NCBI GenBank assembly: GCA_016763995.1
Contig: JAESST010000171.1
Location: forward strand, 1 to 39,381
Length of the DNA: 39,381 nucleotides
Origin: Flavobacteriales bacterium
GTDB lineage: Bacteria; Bacteroidota; Bacteroidia; Flavobacteriales_E; Vicingaceae
Direction: 5' to 3'
Shown here: piece by piece, positions 8,590-17,848 of the stretch
Layout of the letters: each line of letters opens with the position of its first letter
Numbering within the stretch: position 1 is the stretch's first letter
Made by a program: the position numbers and the translations under genes
Notes under the pieces: generated by a model
What the model saw: the letters and a program-made list of their open reading frames with translations, nothing else
The model's database searches: none
Told to the model about the DNA's origin: nothing

Positions 8590-10814
8590 TTATAAATTTT
8601 CAAGTAAGAAATTAGTCATCTTAGTGTATAAGTGATATCTGGTATTGCCACCATAAATTCCATGATTTTTATTCGGGTATACAAATAAGTCGAATTGTTT
8701 ATCTGCTTTTACTAAGGCTGAAATCATTTCTGAAGTGTTTTGTAAATGAACATTATCATCGGCCATTCCATGAACCAAAAGATATTTTCCTTTTAGCTTT
8801 TCAACATGGTTAATTGGAGAGTTGTCATCATATCCATCTTCATTTTCTTGTGGAGTTTGCATGTATCGTTCTGTATAAATAGAATCGTAGAACCTCCAAT
8901 TGGTAACTGGTGCAACAGCAATGGCAGCTTTAAAATAATCAGCTCCTTTTAGTAAACATAAAGAAGACATGTATCCACCATAACTCCATCCTTGAACTCC
9001 AATTCTATCTGCATCAACGTATGGAAGGCTTGCAAAATATTTTGCGGCTTCTATTTGATCTTCAGTTTCGTATTTCCCAAGTTGCTATAAGTTACTTTTT
9101 TAAAGTCGACACCTCGTGCTCCTGTTCCTCTATTGTCAACAGACACAACGATGTATCCTTTTTGAGCCAACATTTGATGCCAGAAGAAATTTGATCCACC
9201 CCAAGAATTGGTAACGGTTTGCGAACCTGGGCCACCATAAATGGTTAAGAATACAGGATATTTGTTCGCTTCGCTAAAATTAGGTGGCTTAATCATCCAA
9301 GCATTTAGTTCTACGCCTTCTGATGTTTTGAACTTGAAAAAAGTTTTATCGCCAATCTCGTATTGAGCTAATTTCTCGATTAATTTTTTATTGTCTTTTA
9401 ATACTCGAATTACTGCTCCTGAATTGCTGTTCAGTGAAACATAGTTAGGCAGATTTGCAGTAGTTTGATAATTGATAAAGTAGGTAAAATTTGTGCTAAA
9501 AGCAGCTTTGTTTGTGCCATCTTTACTAGTTAATCGTTTCTTTCCACTCCCATCCAAATTAATAGAATATACGTTTCTATCCATTGGACTGGTTTCGGCA
9601 GATTGGAAGTAAGCCTTTCCTTGTTTCTCATTCATACCGTAGTATGAAGTAACAGGCCAATTTCCTGATGTAACTTGTTTCTCTAATTTGCCATCTATAT
9701 TATGTAGGTAAATATGTCTGAATCCACTCTTTTCACTTAAAATAATGAAGTGAGTTTTATCCTCCATGAAGTGAACTTCAAAAGGCATTTCTATGTAAGT
9801 ATCACTTTTCTCTGTATGAACAGTTTTGCCTTTACCTGAAGAAGCATTGACCAAATTAATTTTTACTTCACTTTGATGTCTGTTGCTACTAATAACAGCT
9901 AATGTATTTGGATCTTTTGTCCATTCAATAGAAGGGAGATATTCATAGTCTGTTGCTAAATCTACCTTTTTAGTGCTATTGTCTTCAAGCTTGTAAATTT
10001 TTATCTCAACTTTTGCATTTTCTTCTCCGGTTTTTGGATATTTAAATTGGGAATCAGAAGGATATAAACCGTCATACATTTTCATGTTCCACTGTTTTAC
10101 CTTGCTTTCATCAAATCGATAGAAAGCAATTTTATTTCCGTCAGGAGACCATTGAAATGCTTGTGATAATTCTAACTCTTCTTCATAAACCCAATCAGAC
10201 GCTCCGTTAATGATTTTGTTACTCTCTCCATCAGTCGTTACCTGAGTCTCTTTTCCAGAAGAAAAGTCTTTAAAGAATAGATTGTTATTTCGAACATAGG
10301 CTACTTTGCTTCCTGAAGGGGAGAAGTCTGCATACATCTGTTTGTCTCCTTCTGCTAAACGTTCTACTTTTTTTGATTTTAAATCATAAACGAAATAGTA
10401 AGCTTTTGAAGATCTTCTATAAATAGATTCAATTTCTGTACCGATTAAAACTTTCTTTTCGTCGGCCGAAAATTCATAGCTGCCGATTTTAAGCTGTTTC
10501 CCATCAAACTTTAGATTTTCGGCAGAAATTAAGGTCGCAACTTTCTTCCCTTTTTTGTAATTATATTTTGCAAGATTCGTCCCGTTTTCCCCTTTTTCTA
10601 AAATCGTGTAATTCAATCCGCCATTCATAGAACGTACGCCTCTTACTGATTCACTTGAAAAGATTTTGTTTCGCCAAATGTCTTTCAAATCGATCATCTT
10701 TTTCAAGGGAGGGTATTTCTCTTTTGGAATAACACTCTTCTCATAATCTATTTGCTGAGCACTGATACTACCAAAGATTAAAATGCTGATAACTGATGCA
10801 ACAATTCTTTTCAT
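8590..10814 (-). pseudogene. Dipeptidyl peptidase IV (S9B family), split by one frameshift
   Basis: The track shows two ORFs (10814-9051 and 8970-8590) that are halves of one gene of about 740 codons. The first half has a signal peptide (MKRIVASVISILIFGSISAQ), the DPP IV beta-propeller with the double-Glu motif DWVYEEELE, and the start of the hydrolase domain (YGGPGSQTV, GTGARGVDF). At 9073-9075 the frame breaks: SNLGN is followed by a stop, but one extra base in the short A run gives LGKYETEDQIEAAKYFASLP and then GWSYGGYMSS with the catalytic Ser, which neither ORF contains. The Asp (HGMADDNVH) and His (NKNHGIYGG) are in the second half. If intact it would cut X-Pro/X-Ala dipeptides from the N-termini of exported peptides, feeding the POT transporters next door. 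As read, it yields no active enzyme. Confidence 0.85.
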
Positions 10815-10890
10815 GTATTCTTTCTTTAAATAATTTTAGGAAGTCGAATTTAGCCAAATAATAATACTTAGCATAACATAAGTTTCACTG

Positions 10891-12303
10891 ATGAACAAGC
10901 GATTTAAGGAATTGAACGATCAAGACATTTTATATTTTCAAACAATAGTGGAGAAACAATACATCCTATTGGATGAGAGTGAAATGTCTGCGTATGATCA
11001 TGATTATACAGAAGACTTTCATTTTATGCCTTCTGTTGTTATTCTTCCACGAACAGCAGAAGAAATATCTAAGATTTTAAAACATTGTAATGCTGAAAGA
11101 ATTCCAGTGACTGTGAGAGGAGCAGGGACTGGTTTAAGCGGAGGGGCTCTGGCGATTTATGAAGGAGTTTTATTGAGTATGGAACGTTTTAATGAGATTC
11201 TAGAAATTGACGAACAGAATTATCAAGCGACGGTGGAGCCTGGTGTAATTACGCAAGTTTTTCAGGAAGCAGTTGCAGCAAAAGGCTTGTTTTACCCTCC
11301 TGATCCTGCAAGCAAGGGGAGTTGTTTTATTGGAGGAAATTTGGCAGAAAATAGCGGTGGACCCAAGGCTGTGAAATATGGAGTAACGAAAGATTATGTA
11401 TTGAACTTGGAAGTGGTCTTGGCAGATGGAGCTATTATCTGGACTGGAGCTAATGTATTAAAAAATGCAACTGGATTAAACCTAACACAGTTAATGGTAG
11501 GAAGTGAAGGAACTTTAGGAGTAGTTACTAAAGCAGTATTTTCATTGCTTCCTCATCCTACAAAAGATATCTTGATGCTAGCTCCTTTTAGAAGTGCAAC
11601 TCAAGCATGTGAGGCGGTCGCAGCAATTTTTCAATTGGGAATTATACCAAGTGGATTAGAATTTATGGAAAAAGACGCTTTAGAGTTTGCGAAGAAGTTT
11701 ATTCATGGGGTAGAGCTAACAATTGAAGACGACATTGAAGCTCATTTACTAATTGAGCTAGACGGGAATAATATGGAAGTTCTTCAACAAGAAGCAGAAC
11801 AAATTTTTCTGTTGTTAGAAAAGTACGATTGTGCTGAATTGTTGTTTGCCGATTCTCAGGCACAAAAGGAAAATCTATGGAAACTAAGGCGAAGTTTAGG
11901 TGAAGCTGTGAAGGCCAATTCAATTTACAAAGAAGAAGATACGGTTGTAAAAAGAGCTGAATTGCCTAAATTATTGAAAGGAGTAAAAGAAATTGGCGTG
12001 CGATATGGATTTCAATCTGTTTGTTATGGACATGCAGGAGATGGGAATTTGCATGTTAATATTCTGAAGGGAGAAATGAGCGATGAAGATTGGAATGGGA
12101 AATTGAAAGAAGGAATTCGAGAGATTTTCCAACTGTGTAAAAAACTTGGAGGCACCATTTCCGGAGAACATGGGATTGGTCTAGTTCAAAAAGAATACAT
12201 GGATGTTGTTTTCTCAGAGCGAGAGCTGGAGCTTCAGAAATCGATTAAGCATGCGTTTGACCCAAAGGGAATATTAAACCCAGGTAAGATTTGGATGGAT
12301 TAA
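10891..12303 (+). CDS. GlcD-like FAD-linked oxidase (2-hydroxy acid dehydrogenase type)
   Basis: This flavoprotein of the FAD_binding_4/FAD-oxidase_C family oxidises a 2-hydroxy acid such as glycolate or D-lactate in the cytoplasm or at the inner membrane. The PP-loop that holds the FAD diphosphate, GAGTGLSGGA, is near residues 76-85, preceded by PSVVILPRTAEEI. The C-terminal domain shows the metal and substrate histidines in YGHAGDGNLHVN and SGEHGIGLVQKEY, and the end motif DPKGILNPGKIW is typical. At 470 residues it is a GlcD-type subunit without a fused iron-sulfur part, and no GlcE/GlcF gene lies beside it. The exact substrate cannot be told. It is transcribed away from the DPP IV gene, with 75 bases between the starts. 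Confidence 0.9.
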   Translation: MNKRFKELNDQDILYFQTIVEKQYILLDESEMSAYDHDYTEDFHFMPSVVILPRTAEEISKILKHCNAERIPVTVRGAGTGLSGGALAIYEGVLLSMERFNEILEIDEQNYQATVEPGVITQVFQEAVAAKGLFYPPDPASKGSCFIGGNLAENSGGPKAVKYGVTKDYVLNLEVVLADGAIIWTGANVLKNATGLNLTQLMVGSEGTLGVVTKAVFSLLPHPTKDILMLAPFRSATQACEAVAAIFQLGIIPSGLEFMEKDALEFAKKFIHGVELTIEDDIEAHLLIELDGNNMEVLQQEAEQIFLLLEKYDCAELLFADSQAQKENLWKLRRSLGEAVKANSIYKEEDTVVKRAELPKLLKGVKEIGVRYGFQSVCYGHAGDGNLHVNILKGEMSDEDWNGKLKEGIREIFQLCKKLGGTISGEHGIGLVQKEYMDVVFSERELELQKSIKHAFDPKGILNPGKIWMD

Positions 12304-12309
12304 GGACAG

Positions 12310-12329
12310 CTTCTCAATAATTTGAGAAG
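12310..12329 (+). terminator. Short hairpin between convergent genes
   Basis: CTTCTCAA pairs with TTGAGAAG around TAAT, starting 7 bases after the FAD oxidase stop. It has no good T tract on either side, so it may be a weak terminator or mRNA 3' stabiliser. Confidence 0.45.
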
Positions 12330-12364
12330 TATTTAGGAATTTATTGTTGGGAGAATAATGGGTT

Positions 12365-13165
12365 CTAATCTCCTAGATTTCCAGTTAAGTCCCCCGTATA
12401 AGCCATAAATGCTAAAAAAAGTAGACCAATAACAATTCGATAATATCCGAAATGTTTGAAACCATAATTTTCTACAATCTTTAAAAATATCTTTACAGCA
12501 ATCCAAGCTGTAATAAATGCAACAATTAATCCAACGCCTAATAGCATTAATTCATTATTTGTAAAAGCAATATCTGCTTTTAATAAATCATATCCCGTAG
12601 CTGCAAACATCGTTGGTACGGCTAACAGAAACGAAAATTCTGTTGCTTGTTTTTTATCTAATCCACTGTAAACTCCTCCAATAATGGTAGCTGCTGCTCT
12701 TGATGTACCTGGAATCATTGAAAGACACTGAAAGAACCCAATTCGGATGGCATTCTTGAATGATATATCTTCTAATTCTTTCGTTTCGCTTTCTTTTGAA
12801 ACCACTTTCTTGTCAATTAATATTAGAACAATTCCTCCTAACACTAACATCACAGAAACAACTATAGGGTTAAACAGGTAACCTTTTATGATATCGTAAG
12901 CCAATAAACCAATCACTGCAGTTGGAATAAATGCAGCAGTTAATTTGTAATAAATGGTCAGTCCTTGTAGAAAACGCTTAGCATATAATAGAACAATTGC
13001 GAAAATTGCCCCGAGCTGAATTGCAACTTCGAAGGTTTTCACGAAAGCATCATCGTGAATGTTCATTGCTGCAGAAGCTAGAATCATATGCCCGGTAGAA
13101 GAAACAGGTAAAAACTCAGTAAGCCCTTCTATAATGGCAATAATGATGGATTGAAATAATGTCAT
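12365..13165 (-). CDS. uppP: Undecaprenyl-diphosphate phosphatase (UppP/BacA)
   Basis: This integral membrane enzyme removes a phosphate from undecaprenyl diphosphate to regenerate the lipid carrier used for peptidoglycan and other envelope glycans; it can confer bacitracin tolerance. The two family motifs are clear: EGLTEFLPVSSTGHMIL near residues 13-29 (Glu-rich motif) and MIPGTSRAAATIIGG near 151-165 (Arg motif). At 266 residues with about eight hydrophobic segments the length is normal. It begins 6 bases after the aminotransferase stop on the same strand, so the two are probably cotranscribed. Confidence 0.96.
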   Translation of the reverse strand: MTLFQSIIIAIIEGLTEFLPVSSTGHMILASAAMNIHDDAFVKTFEVAIQLGAIFAIVLLYAKRFLQGLTIYYKLTAAFIPTAVIGLLAYDIIKGYLFNPIVVSVMLVLGGIVLILIDKKVVSKESETKELEDISFKNAIRIGFFQCLSMIPGTSRAAATIIGGVYSGLDKKQATEFSFLLAVPTMFAATGYDLLKADIAFTNNELMLLGVGLIVAFITAWIAVKIFLKIVENYGFKHFGYYRIVIGLLFLAFMAYTGDLTGNLGD

Positions 13166-13171
13166 TGAATA

Positions 13172-14365
13172 TTATTTATTGTTGTAAGCTTCTATTCCGT
13201 GCTTTAAACACTGAACTGCTTTTTTTAATTTGTCTTTTTCTAGCACATAAGCTAGTCGTACTTCGTTTTTTCCTTTGCCAGCTGTAGAATAAAATCCACT
13301 AGCAGGGGCCATCATTACTGTTTCTCCTTCAAATTCGAAGTTCTCTAACATCCATTGACAAAAGTCATCCGTATCAGCCACCGGTAGTTGCGCTACGGCA
13401 TAAAATGCGCCACCAGGTTTAGGACAAAAAACGCCATCAATTTCGTTTAGGCCATCTACCAAGATATCTCTTCTTTCAATATATTCCTTGCTTACTTTCT
13501 CGAAATAAGAAGGAGGAGTCTCTAATGCTGCTTCAGAAGCAATTTGACCCAAAGATGGAGGACTTAGTCTTGCTTGTGCTAATTTCAGTGTAGTACTCAT
13601 GACTGCTTTATTTCTAGTAATCATGGCTCCAATACGAACGCCGCACATGCTGTAACGTTTAGAAACGGAATCGACAACAATGACATTGTCTTCAATGCCT
13701 TCCAGCTCTAGTAAGGAATGATGTTCCTTACCATCGTAACAGAATTCACGGTATACTTCATCTGCAAAAAGGTATAAGTCATGTTTCTTTACAATATCTC
13801 TAAGCTGGTTTAATTCTTCTTTAGAGTATAAGTAACCTGTAGGGTTTCCGGGGTTACAGATAAGGATAGCTTTTGTTTTTGCGCTAATATTTTTTTCAAA
13901 TTCTTCAATGGGAGGTAAGGCAAAACCACTTTCAATAGAAGAGTTAATAGGAACTACTGTTACTCCGGTTGCTTCAGCAAAACCATTGTAGTTAGCATAA
14001 AAGGGTTCGGGGATAATTACTTCGTCACCTAGATTAAGACAGGCAGTAAAACCAAAAGATAAAGCTTCTGAACCTCCTGTTGTTACTAGTATATCTTCGT
14101 GGGTGATTCCTGAACTAATCTTATCGTAATATTTCGCTAGGCCTTTTCTGTAACTTTCGTTTCCTGCAGAATGGCTGTATTCAATCACCTCCATTGAAAT
14201 GTTCTTTACAGCATCTAAAGCTACTTGGGGAGTTTCAATATCTGGTTGACCAATATTTAAATGGATTACTCCAACTCCTTTGCTTTTTGCTTTTTCTGCA
14301 AAAGGAACCAATTTTCGAATTGGTGATTCTGGCATATTTAATCCTCTTTCTGAAATTTTAGGCAT
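13172..14365 (-). CDS. Class I/II PLP-dependent aminotransferase (aspartate aminotransferase-like)
   Basis: This cytoplasmic enzyme transfers amino groups using pyridoxal phosphate. Family motifs are visible: the substrate-binding region INIGQPD variant (HLNIGQPDIETP, 36-47), the cofactor Asn in ICNPGNPTGYLY (169-180), ADEVYREF (201-208) and the PLP Lys236 in SVSKRYSMCGVRIG. At 397 residues it is full length, starting at the ATG at 14365. It sits 6 bases upstream of uppP. Sequence alone does not separate aspartate, alanine or aromatic substrates, so a gene symbol is withheld. Confidence 0.93.
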   Translation of the reverse strand: MPKISERGLNMPESPIRKLVPFAEKAKSKGVGVIHLNIGQPDIETPQVALDAVKNISMEVIEYSHSAGNESYRKGLAKYYDKISSGITHEDILVTTGGSEALSFGFTACLNLGDEVIIPEPFYANYNGFAEATGVTVVPINSSIESGFALPPIEEFEKNISAKTKAILICNPGNPTGYLYSKEELNQLRDIVKKHDLYLFADEVYREFCYDGKEHHSLLELEGIEDNVIVVDSVSKRYSMCGVRIGAMITRNKAVMSTTLKLAQARLSPPSLGQIASEAALETPPSYFEKVSKEYIERRDILVDGLNEIDGVFCPKPGGAFYAVAQLPVADTDDFCQWMLENFEFEGETVMMAPASGFYSTAGKGKNEVRLAYVLEKDKLKKAVQCLKHGIEAYNNK

Positions 14366-14431
14366 AACTCAATTTTTAAAGCCACGAAGTTGAGAGAAAA
14401 TAAGCGATTTTCAAAAGGGAAAAAACAGTGT

Positions 14432-15010
14432 TTAAAAATTTTCTATCGCCTCATATACAGCCTTAGCAGGAAAGCCCACTACATTGTAGAAAGAACCTTC
14501 AATTCTTTCTACGCCAATTAATCCAATCCACTCTTGGATACCATAAGCACCTGCTTTATCGTAAGGCTTGTATTGATCAATATAATGTGTGATTTCTTCT
14601 TTACTCAGCGCTTTAAAATGAACAGTAGTGCCCACTGAAAAGGAGACTTCTTTGTCGATTGATTTTAAGCAGACCCCTGTCATTACCTCATGTGTTTGAC
14701 CAGAAAGGGAAGAGATCATTTCAAAAGCTTCTTCTGGTGATTCTGGTTTACCGAGAATTATATCATCTAAAATAACAACCGTATCTGATGTGATCAGCAG
14801 ATCGTTTTTACCGATTTCATTTGTATAAGCTTTTGCCTTTTTAAGACTTAAATATTCTGCGACTTCCGTAACTTTCATGGTAGATGGAAAGCTTTCGTCA
14901 GTATCTTTAGATGTTTGAGTAAAGCTATATCCCAATTGTTCCATCAATTGTTTCCTTCTAGGTGATTGAGAAGCGAGAATTAGTTGAAAACCTTTGGCGT
15001 TTAATTTCAT
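14432..15010 (-). CDS. maf: Maf-family nucleotide pyrophosphatase (dTTP/UTP type likely)
   Basis: Maf proteins hydrolyse non-canonical or pyrimidine nucleoside triphosphates to monophosphates and have been linked to septum control. The hallmark LASQSPRRKQLMEQLG is at residues 12-27, followed by DESFPSTM, SDTVV (74-78), GKPESPEEA, and YDKAGAYGIQEW near 150-161. At 192 residues the length is usual. Its ATG overlaps the stop of the UbiA-type gene by one base (TAATG on the minus strand), which suggests translational coupling. Substrate class is inferred from the family. Confidence 0.93.
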   Translation of the reverse strand: MKLNAKGFQLILASQSPRRKQLMEQLGYSFTQTSKDTDESFPSTMKVTEVAEYLSLKKAKAYTNEIGKNDLLITSDTVVILDDIILGKPESPEEAFEMISSLSGQTHEVMTGVCLKSIDKEVSFSVGTTVHFKALSKEEITHYIDQYKPYDKAGAYGIQEWIGLIGVERIEGSFYNVVGFPAKAVYEAIENF

Positions 15011-15990
15011 TAAAAAAGGGATATAATTCCAGTGTATAAAATTCCAATTAACATGAGCACTTTAATCGTTTGGCTTATGACAAAGAAATGCTTTTTCTCT
15101 TTCGCACGATTTGTTTGAATGATAATCCAAATGAGAGGTAAGGATATTAGTAAAAAGAAATAGGCAAATGATATCCAATCTTTGGAAACAACTTGTATGT
15201 ATTCTAATAGAGCAAGAGCAGCAAGTAAAAAAAGTGCAATAACATTCGCTATTTTTTTCGCTTTATCAACTCCATGAACAATGGGTAAGGTTTTACATCC
15301 GAAGGCTTCGTCTCCTTGAATATCTTCGCAATCTTTAATAATTTCTCGGATCAAGGTCAATAGAAATGCAAAAGCACTGTAACCTATAATCCAGTATAGA
15401 AGGTATTGAATGTTGAAGAGAAGAGATCGAAAATTGTGAGCCTCAAAGGGAACATCAGTAGTTGCTGCCAATGTTTGATCGAAGAGAATGGCAATTTCAT
15501 AATAGCCTGCGGTAAAAGGAACCAATGCAGTAAGGGCGGCAATGATGAGGTTGCCAATCAATATTTGTTTTTTAAAGTTGACAGAATAAAACCAAAGAAG
15601 GGCGGCACAGATCAATTGAATTAAAATCAGCATCGGATGATGTATAGAAAATGCGACATAAGCAGCCATTGAAATTCCTATCCCATTCACTAAAAAGTGT
15701 AAAAACATGGCTTGTCTTCTAGAAACACTTTTTCCAACGATAAGTTGTTCCGGTTTATTAACGTGGTCCAACTTCACATCAAAGTAATCGTTAATAATGT
15801 AACCAGAGGCTGCAATAAGAACGGTAGCACCGACTAGCAGTGCAAATAAACCTTCAGATAAAAAAAGAGATAACTCTGCTTGTTTTAAAAATGGATATAT
15901 GATTCCAAATCGAATGGCATATTGCGTTAATGCAATGATGGCCAAATTGGGAAAACGTATTAGTCGAAGAAAATCGAAAATGAACCTCAT
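15010..15990 (-). CDS. UbiA-family polyprenyltransferase (geranylgeranylglycerol-phosphate synthase-like)
   Basis: This integral membrane enzyme transfers a prenyl group to an acceptor. The first Asp-rich motif NDYFDVKLDHVNKP (about 67-80) and the second, IIKDCEDIQGDEAFGCKTLPI (about 218-238), are the two Mg-diphosphate binding sites of the UbiA family. About nine hydrophobic segments fill the 326 residues. Bacteroidota members with this pattern are usually annotated as geranylgeranylglycerol-phosphate geranylgeranyltransferase, but menaquinone or heme side-chain roles cannot be excluded. It is the first gene of a pair with maf. Confidence 0.88.
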   Translation of the reverse strand: MRFIFDFLRLIRFPNLAIIALTQYAIRFGIIYPFLKQAELSLFLSEGLFALLVGATVLIAASGYIINDYFDVKLDHVNKPEQLIVGKSVSRRQAMFLHFLVNGIGISMAAYVAFSIHHPMLILIQLICAALLWFYSVNFKKQILIGNLIIAALTALVPFTAGYYEIAILFDQTLAATTDVPFEAHNFRSLLFNIQYLLYWIIGYSAFAFLLTLIREIIKDCEDIQGDEAFGCKTLPIVHGVDKAKKIANVIALFLLAALALLEYIQVVSKDWISFAYFFLLISLPLIWIIIQTNRAKEKKHFFVISQTIKVLMLIGILYTGIISLF

Positions 15991-16058
15991 GGTTTAGGCA
16001 GTAGTTTAAGGTGTAAATTTAATGGTAGAATCCCAATTATGCATACTAACTTTACTAA

Positions 16059-17771
16059 ATGAAATATAGTATCTCCTACGATAACCCAAATACAAGATAT
16101 ATAGATATTGAAGCTGAAATTCAGGTGAATGGCGAAGAGAAAATGCACTTTCAATTGCCTGCTTGGAGACCTGGGAGGTACGAGTTGGGGAATTTTGCCA
16201 AAAATATTCAGAAGTGGGCGGCTTATGATGAGAAGGGAGCTGAACTAAATGCTCAAAAACGAAGTAAAGATTTATGGGCAGTTGATTGCATGGGCGCGAA
16301 ACGGGTAATTATCCGTTATAATTACTTTGCAAATGAATTAAATGCAGGCTCTACTTATTTGGCAGAAGATCAATTGTACATGAATCCCGTGAATTGCTTG
16401 ATTTATGAAGAGAGTAGGATGCAAGAAGCATGTTATTTAGCATTAAAGTTGCCGAAGGACTATAAGGTAGCAATCGCTTTAGAGGAAACTGAAAAGAATA
16501 CGTTTCTTGCTAAAGATTTTGATGAATTGGTAGATAGTCCATTTATCGCTTCAGCGAACATTCAGTATAATTCTTTTGAGTTGTCTGGAACAACTTTTTA
16601 TTTGTGGTTTCAAGGAGAGTTTAAACCCGATTGGTTTTTATTAGAAACCGATTTTATGGCCTACACAAAAGAACAAATCAAATTGTTTGGCGATTTTCCA
16701 ACAAAGGAATATCATTATCTATTTCAAATTTTACCACACTCGGCCTATCATGGAGTAGAGCATTCCGCCTCTACCGTTATTGCATTGGGACCATCGTATG
16801 CTATTTTAAAGAAGGAAGGTCGTTACGAAGATTTGTTGGGGGTAAGCTCTCATGAATTGTTTCATACTTGGAATGTAAAACGAATTCGCCCCGTTGAAAT
16901 GCTTCCTTATAATTTCTCGAAAGAAAACTATACCAAGCTGGGTTATTTAACTGAAGGAGCTACTACCTGGTACGGGGATTTAATGTTATATCGTTCTAAG
17001 GTATTTGATGATGTCGCTTTTTTTAGAACATTCAATCAATTCTTAGATCGGCATTTCAACAATCCAGGATCGTTGAACTTGTCTGTTGCAGATTCTTCTT
17101 TTGATACTTGGTTAGATGGATATGTTGCTGGGGTTCCGAATCGTAAGGCGTCCATTTATACAGAAGGAGCCTTACTCACTTTTATGTTAGACGTCGAAAT
17201 TCGAAAAAGCTCAAAAAACAAGTATTCGTTTGATAATGTACTACGTGCATTTTATAATGATTTTTATAAAAAGGGGAAAGGCATTTCTGAACAAGACTAT
17301 AAAAATGTAGTCGAATTTTTTGCCGATAAAAACCTTGATGAATTCTTTGCGAATTACATTAATGGAGCAAAAGACTATACAGAATTGCTAAAGGATGGTC
17401 TGGATTATTTTGGGCTGCAATTTGAGAAACAAGCAACGCCACTATTTCATGAAGCTTATTTAGGCATTCGTTTGATCGAAAACAAAGTGCACAGTGTTTT
17501 TCCCGGCTCCCCAGCAGAGAAGGCCGGTGTTGCTGTAGATGACGAAATTGTAATTGTCAATGGGTTGAAGGTGAACAAAGATTTATCTAGCTGGTTGGAA
17601 TATTTTAAAGCTGATACGATTTCTATGGGAGCTTTTGACAAAACGGGAAGAGCAAAGCGAATTGTAGTCCAACTTTCTACTGCAATTTATTATTCTAAAA
17701 ACATTGTTTCTTGGAAAGAAGACCTAACAAAAGAGCAGGAAGAGAGCAGAAAGATTTGGAGAGGGTATTAA
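16059..17771 (+). CDS. M61-family metallopeptidase with PDZ domain
   Basis: This is a zinc aminopeptidase of the glycyl aminopeptidase family. The N-terminal beta domain (residues 1-170, with the signature LPAWRPGRYELGNFAKNI at 33-50) is followed by the catalytic domain with HELFH (265-269), VKRIRP just after, and the third zinc ligand Glu in LTEGATTWYGDL. A PDZ domain lies near 480-550 (SVFPGSPAEKAGVAVDDEIVIVNG). The 570-residue length fits M61 proteins. No clear signal peptide is seen at the ATG at 16059, so it may be cytoplasmic, unlike several secreted relatives. The gene stands alone on this strand between two minus-strand operons. Confidence 0.92.
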   Translation: MKYSISYDNPNTRYIDIEAEIQVNGEEKMHFQLPAWRPGRYELGNFAKNIQKWAAYDEKGAELNAQKRSKDLWAVDCMGAKRVIIRYNYFANELNAGSTYLAEDQLYMNPVNCLIYEESRMQEACYLALKLPKDYKVAIALEETEKNTFLAKDFDELVDSPFIASANIQYNSFELSGTTFYLWFQGEFKPDWFLLETDFMAYTKEQIKLFGDFPTKEYHYLFQILPHSAYHGVEHSASTVIALGPSYAILKKEGRYEDLLGVSSHELFHTWNVKRIRPVEMLPYNFSKENYTKLGYLTEGATTWYGDLMLYRSKVFDDVAFFRTFNQFLDRHFNNPGSLNLSVADSSFDTWLDGYVAGVPNRKASIYTEGALLTFMLDVEIRKSSKNKYSFDNVLRAFYNDFYKKGKGISEQDYKNVVEFFADKNLDEFFANYINGAKDYTELLKDGLDYFGLQFEKQATPLFHEAYLGIRLIENKVHSVFPGSPAEKAGVAVDDEIVIVNGLKVNKDLSSWLEYFKADTISMGAFDKTGRAKRIVVQLSTAIYYSKNIVSWKEDLTKEQEESRKIWRGY

Positions 17772-17848
17772 TTGTTGGCCTATTCGACTTACTTGATGGG
17801 CGTTATCTTTCTGTCGTAAAGCGAAATTTCAAGATTTGTAATTTCTAC

